Part shown: piece by piece, positions 1-9,009 of the stretch
How positions within the stretch are numbered: position 1 is the stretch's first letter
Layout of the letters: every line of letters begins with the position of its first letter
NCBI GenBank assembly: GCA_034008185.1
Contig: CM067084.1
Location: forward strand, 73,312,255 to 73,376,254
Length of the DNA: 64,000 nucleotides
DNA from: Gorsachius magnificus
Taxonomy: Eukaryota; Chordata; Aves; Pelecaniformes; Ardeidae
Direction of reading: 5' to 3'
Notes under the pieces: generated by a model
The model's input: only the letters and a program-made list of their open reading frames with translations
What the model was told of the DNA's origin: nothing
The model's database searches: none
Translations under genes and position numbers: made by a program

Positions 1-684
1 ACAGAAGTGCTGAGGCACCAACAGGCTGACTCCTATTCTTACCTCTGCCGTCAGAGTGGTTCCAAAGAATGTTTATCAATATGGTGATAGGTGCTTTATA
101 TATATAAATAAATAATTAAATAAATATAAAAATGTATATAGAGAGGTGTAGGGAAGAGAAAGGGGCTTGTGTGGCTTGGGGAACCCCCACAGATGTATCA
201 CCACCACGAAAACTGGTACCACGCACCCTATTGCTCCATGTCCTTGGTGGTAGAAAAAAAGACACCATATGGTTTTGTTTGGTCCTCTGCTCCAGTGGGC
301 CCTTTCTCAGGGCGTTCTCTGATCTCAGGTGGGATTTCAGGTGCAAGTGCTCAACCGGCAACGGGAGGCGCGTGGCCTCAGGCAGAGCTGAGCCTGGTGG
401 CCAGGGCTGGGCAGGGTCCCAGCCCAGGGTGGCTCCCCATTCACTGTATGCAGCTCCGAGAACACCGACGCTTCTGAGCGTGCTAGCATTAGTCAGTGAG
501 CTGGAACAGCATGGAGATACAGTCCAAGGACACATGCATGACACACACATAAAGATATTCCTGTTTATCAATGAAAACAGGAGCGAGTGGCGTTTGCCCG
601 TGCTGGATTGGGAACTGGAAAAGATGGAGGCACCGCCTGTACTGCGGTGCCAGTAATTCGACAGCAATACAGTTTAGGAAAAAA
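1..684. other. Downstream flank of NAT8L, no gene recognised
   Basis: Contains an A/T-rich patch at about 97-145 made of TATA and AATA units, then ordinary sequence. Open frames run on both strands (about 130-660), but their products are low-complexity and resemble no family I know. In the human order the convergent neighbour is POLN; none of its exons is visible here. Confidence 0.6.
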
Positions 685-702
685 CTGACATAAGTTTTAG
701 AT

Positions 703-708
703 TTTATT
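703..708 (-). terminator. NAT8L: Distal poly(A) signal AATAAA
   Basis: The minus strand reads a Pumilio-type octamer TGTAAATA (727-720), then an AATAAA (708-703), then A/U-rich and U-rich sequence. This arrangement is typical of a genuine vertebrate mRNA 3' end. Cleavage would fall near 680-693. No other minus-strand gene lies between here and NAT8L, so it most simply ends the NAT8L mRNA. Confidence 0.55.
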
Positions 709-719
709 CATTCGTACAT

Positions 720-727
720 TATTTACA
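720..727 (-). promoter_or_regulatory. Pumilio response element UGUAAAUA in the distal 3'UTR
   Basis: A perfect UGUANAUA octamer on the minus strand, 12 nt upstream of the distal AATAAA. PUM1/PUM2 bind this sequence and usually promote mRNA decay. It would be present only in the longest NAT8L mRNA. Confidence 0.35.
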
Positions 728-2755
728 GCAGTTGCTTTCATATTACAATTCTCTTTCATCTTTTCAGTTTTCACTTATAAAAAATTAACCAAATAAACCT
801 TATATAACCAAATTTATCACAGCAGGTCTGGTTAATTTTCACAGTTACAGCGGCCATCAGGAACAGAACTTAAGTACCTACAAGTCATTCACCCAGAGCA
901 CCTCGCCCGCCCCTGCCCGAGGACGCCCCGCTGTCCCTCGAGAGCTGGCTGGCTCCCGGGGCTCTGCCGACGGGAGGTGGGGAGACCCCGCTGCACCGGG
1001 ATAACGCTGTGCCGGCCGCAGCTCAAACGCCTCAAGGACACCAAGGGCTAACTCGCACGCGTCTTAGCACGTCCCGCCATGCTAGAGGAACTGGTTTGTA
1101 TCGCGACGCCTCGACAGTACGCAAACAGCTTTCCAACAGAGCTGACTGCTGCCTCCCTCCATCAGAAAATTATATTTTTCTATTTTCTGCTATTGCTGAG
1201 CCCCGGTAGCGCAGCAGCAGAGCACACCGGGGTACAAGACCACAGCAACGAGCATTTACCTTCCTCTGTGCGACTCTGACAGCTCTGCCCTTGGTCTGTC
1301 TCTCCCACCAGGAATGGCGTTTGCAGTAACTCACCCTTACAACTACTGTGAAAAACCTGCGCTGCCTAAGGACTTACAAGGCTGAAGAACGATTCAGGCG
1401 GAGGGATCCTACATGGGCAAGTCCTCTGCCAAGGTGAAGTCCAGTCCCGGAGACCGATGGCCCTTCCTAGTACTTAATCCTGCTCCCAGGTGCAACAGCA
1501 GCGCTGACGCCAGTGTGTTCCTAACCGTATCGTCTTCGTTAATTATCTCCCTGTGCTCTCCCCCACGTGCTCATTTGCTTTACAGTGGTAATTATTGCTG
1601 TTTTAAAATATGTTCATATTTCTTTGAGGACTTGTAGCCACTTCCCGTTACAAAGTACAGTACATACTATGCTGAACATAGAAAACACAAGACTAATTTC
1701 ACATCGGTCTTGTACAACGGTGAAGAGATGCAGAGTAAGAGGCTGTTAGGGGGAAATCCGAGTTTCTATTTAGGCATGAGTTCAGCCTGTAACCCATGAG
1801 CCAAAAAGCCACTGCCTCAGCCATGAGCAGTTCTGGTGAGCAATTTAGCCCCAGGTTTTGGTGATTTGTTTTGGTTTTTTTTTTTTTTAACTGACATTGG
1901 ACATTTTCCAAATGCATACCACACATCTGCTTAACACTACCAAAAAAATATTTTTTTTCCTTTACCTTTACTGCATTTGTCTCAAGAAAACTTTTGCTTT
2001 AATAAAATAACACAAGCACACAAACTGCTTAAAGCTAACGGCCCAGTACAATCATAAGTACAACTCACAAAGCAGCGGCTGCTTTGTTAAACCTAATTAT
2101 ATTTAAAAAAAAAAGCAAATATACATATTACAAGTCAAAAGGACTAAGCTTTGGAGGAAAACAAATTGAAAACAACGTTAGCTATATCTTCATTATGCTT
2201 ACGTAGCAGTAGCTGCTTCTGCATTCAAACATGTTACTCGTAAATAAATGTACAGTTGCATTATGTATTTGTTATGCTCTTGGTCTCAGTAAGTCCATCT
2301 TCCACTATTCCGATATTGAAAGCATATTCTCTCCCGCAGCTGACCATCAAAGACAGCACCGAGCAACGATTTTAAACAGTGATCAAACTCCAAGTGCTGA
2401 CTTTGAGCTTGTTGTTTTAAATGATACTGTGTTTTAATGAAACCCTCTGATGTTCCAATTATTCTCTTATTTTGTTTTCAATGTAAGGTACTCCAAATGA
2501 CCACTCAGGCAGCAGTTTTTCAGTGGGAGATGATGAGCCTAAGCTCTGTGCATAGTCTCTATTACTGAGGGATGCAAGAGCACACCATTTTTTTTGCTCA
2601 AGATTCTGTGTGGATCTATTTTGAGGGAGAGAAAAAAAGAGAAAATGATCCTTTTGCATGTTAAAGCTTATTTAACAGTTTGCATCCCTTTGTTTTCTTT
2701 ACGTTGTACAGTATATTCCACCGCAAGACTCCAGTTAGCATGGAATTAAAATTCT

Positions 2756-2761
2756 TTTATT
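2756..2761 (-). terminator. NAT8L: Candidate internal poly(A) signal AATAAA
   Basis: Minus-strand AATAAA in an A/T-rich stretch, with T-rich sequence on its downstream side (2690-2710). Use at this site would give a 3'UTR of about 5.9 kb. It is one of several candidates. Confidence 0.35.
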
Positions 2762-5177
2762 AAGCTTTAAATAGAGTGCATACCAACAGCATCATACTAG
2801 CGCTAATGAAGCACAGGCTCCCAGCACACTGAAAATGAGATCGTTAATTCAGAGGTAACCGGAGCTGGTTCCTGCCCTTGTGTGTTTGGCAATTTGGAAA
2901 TCCCTGCAGTCAGTCTCTATCCATTTGCACCTCAGCCAGCAAATGTGGCAAATTAAAAGGCAGCAGACCTGCATCACGGACAGATACAGTTCAGTGAGCA
3001 ACGGGCAGCAGCAAGGGTCGTGACGGGGTTTTGTAAAACCACAGTCCCCTTGGGAATTCTGACCACGGGACTTTCTGTTCTTGCCCTCCAGGGCCTTATC
3101 CTGCTCTCCCAGGGTTGAGGTGCAGTTTGCCATGGCAAGGAAGGGGCCTGATCCCCCCCAGGCACTGAGTGCTTTCTGCTCCTGCTGCAGGTGTGCGGCA
3201 CTGGGATCCCAACAGGCACCGCTGACCCCCAACAGCCACCGGCCGACCCCGAGTCCTGCTCCTCCTACACAGGGACTATGCAATCCAGATGTCATGGCAT
3301 AAAGCATCACCCCCATTTCACATGGGGATGAACACAGAGGGGAAACAACTGCCCAGGTCCCAGCCCCGGGGACAGGCGTCCCCCAGGGTTGTCCCCCCCT
3401 GCATTCGCTGAAGGGCGATGCTGAAACAAGTCAAGATGCAGAGCTGGCCCTTGGGATTTTGAGGATTTAGGTGCTTCCATCCTGCACATAGTGGCAGAGG
3501 AATGACTCGTGCCCTGCAGGCTGCGACGCTGGCTTTGGGGGTGCAAATACCTCTGCAGCACCGCAAACGCTGGCCCCACTGCTGCGCCCCACGCCAGCCC
3601 CACTGCACGCTGCCTGTGACAACCGGCCAGCTTGGCCTGTGGTGCTACCACACCTCAGACCCAAAGGGCACGGAGCATCCTTAGTGTCTCCTTATAATAC
3701 CATTAAACTTGTCTTGCTTCCAACAAACATCTTTTAAAACAAGTCTGCGTCTCCCTGACAAGGTTGACTACGCTGCCAGCTATCTCCTTCCACGGTGGCC
3801 AGCCTGAAAGGCCCTGCAGCCAAGGTGCCCCGTGGCCACCCATCTCTCCTCCCCGGCTGCTCCCCGAGCCGTAGGCACCACAGAGGGAGGGGACGGACCA
3901 CGCAGGCGAGAGCCCAGCTCCTGACGCTGTCTTGTGCGCAGGTACAGCCCACAGCACGCTCGGGGAGAGGTAAAGGCTTGCTCAGAAATAACGTCCCACA
4001 TACCGCACGGTAACAGCGAGGTAGGGGAAAAGAATGGCTTTCAGCTGATGGCAGTGCCCCAAACTTTTCTGCAGCGAGAAGAGCATCTCCCGGAAGAGAT
4101 GAATGACAGCTGCCATTTCCAAGCATCTTGCAGGTGCTGTCTGCTTCACAGAGGGAAAACAGCCTGATTTTATGACAAATACCAGTTCAAGGGTTTCAAG
4201 TAAGATTAGAAACCACTTTTCTTGTTGCTTTGATTGCTCGGCCTTATTGGCCTGGGACTGTTCAGGGGCCAAGCTTCCCACAGAGCTTATTGCCAAATAT
4301 TACGTGTGCTTGAGGTGCCAGTTTGCTCAGGATGCACAGGGCATTCCCACTCACTCCACAGGGAGCTGCCCAGGCTCTGCCAGAGTGCTGGGGCAGCCCC
4401 GAGGCTGTGGACCTCAGCCACAGCAATGCGAAGTTTCCCCCCCCTTTTTTTTTTTTTTTCCTTAATTTTTTTTTATTTTTTCATCACACCCTGACGCCAT
4501 AAGGCGCCTTCCCCAGTGAGCAAGGGCTCTGCCCCAGCCCCCTGCGAGCAGAGGACCCTCAAGCAGCACCCACTGCACAGGGTTAGCAGAAAAAGCCACA
4601 ATGCCAAGGAGAGAGCTGCCCGGTGACGAAACTGCATCCTCAGTGCCACCGCACGGCACACAGCACACGGGCAGCAGGCTGCGACAACCCACAAGGACAA
4701 CAGAGCAAAAGCAGGCACCTGGCACAGCCGAGGGAAGTTCCTTCACATCTCCAACATATCCACCACCTAGATCTGAAGCAGTCTTCCTAGCAGTCACATT
4801 TACTAACTGAGGCTAAGGCCTAAGAGATGCTCCACTCTTCCCCACGCTCCAGCTAGAAGTGCCCTTGGAAGGAGAAACGAGCAAAATAAATGAGGAGCAC
4901 CCCCTGCCACCTCATACTCCTGGGAGTCTCTGTTGGAATTAGATGCGACAACAGGCTCCCAACCGGCTTCTGGTGGTAGGTCCAGACCACAAGTTCTTCT
5001 GCTCAGGACCAAACTCACAACCATCTTGTGCTGCTCTGCACTGCTCAGATGCTGAACTGGGATGGGAGCAGTCAGGAGGTGATGCTCCAGCCTGGAGAAA
5101 GGGGGACAGTGACAGTCCCAATGCAGGGCTGTGTCAACCACAGCTTATCTGGTGCAGGAAAAGCAAGAAGCTCCCCT

Positions 5178-5190
5178 GGGGGGGGGGGGG
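5178..5190 (+). repeat. G13 homopolymer
   Basis: Thirteen consecutive G on the plus strand (C13 in NAT8L-sense RNA) in the GC-richer centre of the predicted 3'UTR. Confidence 0.95.
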
Positions 5191-5977
5191 CTGCAAAACC
5201 AGTACTGGGGGGCACAAGTGATGAATTGTAGGGTCTCCACGCAATGCTGTTTGAACCAGCACATCCTGAAAGAGGCACAGTGGATGGATAGCTCCACTAC
5301 CAGCAGTTCAGCCTCAACACGTCACCCCGGGAACTGCACCCTGCTCTACCAGCACGTTGGCCCAAGCAGCGAGGACAAGGCAGGCTGGACCCCAGGGAGG
5401 GCAGCGGGCAAGCCCAGCATGGTCCAGAGCCCAGGGGCCACGCAGAGCAGCAGGAAGAAGCTTTCTGGCTCCAGAGCTTAGCCCAGGCTGTCACGTTTAG
5501 GGAAACTTCTCACAAATGCAGATGAAATGACAGTATCACTTGATGCTTTTAAGCCCAACCTTGTCTAATCCTATTCAGAGCAGCCCTGGGTGGGAAAGCA
5601 GCAGCAACGCCGGAGGTCCTGGACCCCCGTCCTGCTGCTGCTACCAGGGATGCAGCTCTGGCAGCCAAGTGGGCTTCCCAATAAAAACCAGGGCTGGGAT
5701 CAGCGGCATTTCACCCGCCACCTCTTTCCATCTTCCGAGAAAAGCAAAACCCAGCCTATTTGGCAGCCAGCCCTTTCCTCAGAAACAAGCCGTCCCAGCT
5801 GGAGAGCTGGGAGCAACCGGCTGGATTTTTTCCAAAGAGCCCGGTCACAAAGCAACTGGCAGAAGCCTTAAGGGAAGAAATTTGCTCTGCAGCTACCAGC
5901 CAAGTGGCAACGACTCAATCCTTATCGGTGCGTCTCCGGCAGCCAGCATGCCTGGGGAGGAATGCAGACAGCACCCC

Positions 5978-6032
5978 AAAAGCTGCACCTCTCCCGAAAG
6001 CTGCACCTTTCCAAAGCACCTCTTTCCCAGGC
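5978..6032. repeat. Short tandem duplication AAAGCTGCACCT...
   Basis: Three imperfect consecutive copies of a 15-18 bp unit beginning AAAGC(TG)CACCT and ending in TTTCC or CTCCC. It lies in the predicted 3'UTR. No function is suggested. Confidence 0.6.
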
Positions 6033-7261
6033 AACTCAACAGGTATTACGATCAGATACTGTAATATCATCAGTTAAGGTTTACATGTTTTTAAAAAAAT
6101 ACTGGTAACCTGATGGTACTTCTGCGTCTGTGGGATCTGGTGGGATTTATTCCAGGTTTGGCTTTTCTGACAGGATGTGGAGTTTTATTACAAAGGCACA
6201 GGTATCAAATAAAACCAGCAACATTCTTTTAATTAAATATCCCAATAAAAAAATTAACACTCAATTTAGGCTTTACGTATTCCTCCCTTATTAAGAGACT
6301 AGTTTTGGTATTTTTTTTTTTCCCCTCTGGAAAGGTTTTAGTGCAGTGATTATATAGCAACAGAAAAATAAACTAAAAAAGGCACAAACTGTTTTGTAGG
6401 TTTTTTTTTCTTTCAACTTTTGCTAACACTTTATATTTGTCTATTTTACTTCGATTAATAAATCACTGAATGCAGCAAGAAAATATTCTGCCAATTTCTG
6501 TACACTATACAAAAACCCCTACCAACAGTACATTATTTCAGCTTCAGGAGAAATGTACAGCATAGAAAGACTTTTAAAAATATAGTGCCCCATAGAGAAA
6601 TTTTGTTAATTAACAACTCACGGTCTCTTGCTACAGTGCCCTTCACCATCCTCATTTCCCCCCCCCCTTATTGCTGGGACACACACTGGGACTCTGTTCC
6701 TCTGGCTCCTTATGGGTTAGACTGAGCCCAAGCCTGAGCCCAAGCCCAGCACTGAGTGCGCTACCAGGGTTGTGCCAAGCGGCTCCTCCATCCCTGGCAT
6801 TGTTGCCCAGTCGGTGGCCCCCGCTGAGCCCCCTCAGCACCGGGGCCGCGCCTGGGTGCTGGGCAAGCTTTTGGCTGGAGAGGCGAGGGCCGCTCCAGCT
6901 GGGAGTGAGGGGCAGGTGCATCCCGGGCAGGGGTCCCCGCTGCCGCCCACTGCCCCGCTCCTCCCCGTGGCTCTCCTGACGCCTCCGTTGTGTCTGCAAG
7001 TGTCAGCCTGGTTAACACACGCTCTACCTCTCAAGTTCATCATAAGAGGTGTTGGGGTTTTTTTTTCCCCTCCCCACACGCATAATACTTCACAAAATAG
7101 TAACTTTCTTTTTCCCCCCCAGGAACTAAATTAAAGGTGTTTTCCCTTTAAATGTATTAACACAGCTGAGCCCCTCCACCCACCCCAAATTAAGTGCAGC
7201 CAGGAATGGTTTTCCTCGTAATTCTGATACCACATTTTAAAAATTAAAACCTACCTATCTT

Positions 7262-7274
7262 CCCCCCCCCCCCC
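7262..7274 (+). repeat. C13 homopolymer (G13 in NAT8L-sense RNA)
   Basis: Thirteen C on the plus strand. Together with C10 at 6658-6667 and C12 at 7554-7565 it forms a series of long G-tracts in the sense RNA within 900 nt. Confidence 0.95.
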
Positions 7275-7553
7275 AAGACGTACTTCATGCAAAGTTGCTA
7301 TTTGTTTAAATAAGTTATAAAAGTTGATATCTCAGGCTACAAGAAGCTGCAGTCTTGGTTATTCTTTAGTTGGCAGGCACTGTACATACAGACTGGGTAC
7401 AGACACATGCCGAATCTGCTTTGCATTGCTTTTTGCATTGTACAATTCACAAATCTGACATCATTAAAGCAGTTAGTTACCTTTGATGGAAGGTTGCAGT
7501 GAGGCCACCTACATTTATCAAACAAGCAGCTGGTTAAGATAACAAGTATGCTT

Positions 7554-7565
7554 CCCCCCCCCCCC
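7554..7565 (+). repeat. C12 homopolymer (G12 in NAT8L-sense RNA)
   Basis: Twelve C on the plus strand, about 290 bp from the C13 at 7262. Part of the same G-tract series in the predicted 3'UTR RNA. Confidence 0.95.
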
Positions 7566-8560
7566 AGCGCTCCCCAAAATGCTATTATCTGTCACACGGT
7601 GCTTCTCTGAAGTGGTTAGATTTGGTGCGCACATTAATGTGCAAATGTGTTGCCATAGGAACTGCAGCCTCCATTACGCCTCAATGACACCATTCAGCAA
7701 AAGCCAAAACTAAAAATAATAACAACAACAAAACCCCCTTAAAAATAAAATAAAAAACAAACAAAAAAACCCCAAGAAGGCAGCAGAGAGAAAGTCTAAC
7801 GCACATGCGGAGTCTGGCCCAGGGCTGCAGGTTACGTGTGGCTACAGAACAGCGCAAGAGATATTTAGGTTTGATCTTAACTTCACGCTATGGTACAACG
7901 GGGCTCAGAGTTCAGCCGGTCCGAGTCTGTGCTGGCTTAGGAAGGAGGGGGGGAATGAAGCGGAGTCGTGGTTACTGGATGCACCCAGGGTCTCTCAGAC
8001 ATTTGGCAGAATGAGGCACATCCAAAAAAAGTGCAACACCAGTGCCGTGGTGGCAGTGCGATGTGTTTGAGTGCGCGCGCTTTCCTCTTCATGCATCGTA
8101 GCAAGCGGGTTGGGGCGGGGGGGGAAGGGAGGCTGCTTGCCCCCCACCTTTTCTTTGAAAACTATTAACCAGTAAATAATGGTAAGACAAATGCATATTC
8201 TACTTACTGGTGCATGAAATACTGAAAACTGCATTCAAGTAATATTCCTGCACTATTATGAATGCATGACTATGTTATCTTACACTTGGAAAAGGAGAAG
8301 ACTATGTACACCAGAGCAGTGGTACAATTTTGCAGTTAAAGTTCCTGTGCTTTACGGAGGTACCTGGGAAGGAGAGGCCGCCGCTCCGCTCCGCCCCGCC
8401 AGGTCGCAGGACTCCCAGCGCCACCGCCTACAGCATGCGAGGAAGGAGCGCTGCTCGGCCGGACGATCGAGCTGCACGGAGCAAACCAAAAGGTGACGTG
8501 AGGGAACAAAAACTCAACCCAAAATTGGCAAATCAACAGTGACGAGAAATAGAAGGGCAA

Positions 8561-8566
8561 TTTATT
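8561..8566 (-). terminator. NAT8L: Candidate proximal poly(A) signal AATAAA
   Basis: Minus-strand AATAAA about 75 nt after the NAT8L stop codon, followed by TTGCCCTTCTATTTC. Use would give a very short 3'UTR. The A-rich stretches just upstream of it could also mislead oligo-dT-primed libraries at this point. Confidence 0.3.
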
Positions 8567-8590
8567 ATTTTTGAAGGGGAAGGAGTTAGG

Positions 8591-8643
8591 AAAAAAAAAA
8601 TTTTTTTTTTTTTCGTTTGGTTGGTTGGGTGTTTTTTTTTTTT
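8591..8643. repeat. A/T homopolymer cluster abutting the NAT8L stop codon
   Basis: The plus strand has A10 directly followed by T13 (8591-8613), then a GTTTGGTTGGTTGGGTG spacer, then T12 (8632-8643) that runs into the TAA stop and its AATAAA. The A10/T13 block is a perfect 20-bp palindrome. On the mRNA this reads as an A-tract, a CCAAC-rich spacer, an A-tract and a U-tract immediately after the coding region. Confidence 0.9.
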
Positions 8644-9009
8644 ATTCTTCCCGCAGCTGCAGGCGGTAGCGGTGGTAGCGGAGCTGGAAAAACATTCTCT
8701 CCAGTAAGGAGCGCGTCATCCCCGGCAGGGCGTAATGTTCGACAACACCCACGTGCTTGAACCCCAAGGACTCGTAGAGCTTGTGGGCTGCCATCTTCAC
8801 GGCCGTGGTTCCCAGCACAACGGAGGAGTAGTTGTTGAGCATGGCAAACTCCAGCACTTTGCGGCCCAGGGCCTTGGCAATCCCTTTGCCGCGGTAGTTG
8901 GAGTCGACGGACATGCGGCGCAGCTCCACCGTGTTGTCCTCCTCGTTGCCCCGCGCCGCCACGATCCCCACCACGTTGCCGTCCAGGACGGCGACCCAGA
9001 AGCAGGAGC
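8642..9009 (-). CDS. NAT8L: NAT8L coding exon 3 (GNAT acetyltransferase domain), terminal
   Basis: 368 nt encoding the end of Gly167 through Glu288 and the TAA stop at 8642-8644. The acceptor is TATCTCCCGCAG|GCTCC on the minus strand, with the AG at 9011-9010. The exon carries the whole catalytic GNAT core: strand [30 protein letters not shown], the acetyl-CoA pyrophosphate loop Y-RGKGIA (205-211), [21 protein letters not shown] (230-250) and the conserved tail [16 protein letters not shown]. The reading frame stays open for about 40 codons upstream of the acceptor into intron 2. The stop codon overlaps an AATAAA hexamer at 8646-8641. Confidence 0.98.

Larger units (their letters stand above)
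685..8641 (-). other. NAT8L: NAT8L 3'UTR (predicted, about 8 kb)
   Basis: From the stop codon down to the distal poly(A) signal at 708-703 there is no coding exon or LINE copy I can recognise. The two ends (8640 to about 6060 and 2850 to 690) are A/T-rich and look like 3'UTR. The middle (about 2850-6060) is GC-richer and looks like ordinary intergenic DNA. Mammalian NAT8L mRNAs also have a 3'UTR of several kilobases. AATAAA hexamers occur on the minus strand at 8566-8561, 6189-6184, 6151-6146, 4477-4472, 2761-2756 and 708-703, so shorter forms are possible. The whole span being one UTR is an inference. Confidence 0.5.

Noticed and set aside
132..656. Overlapping 174- and 183-codon frames on both strands at the window start
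   Set aside because: Open on both strands at once with no domain; likely chance frames downstream of NAT8L.
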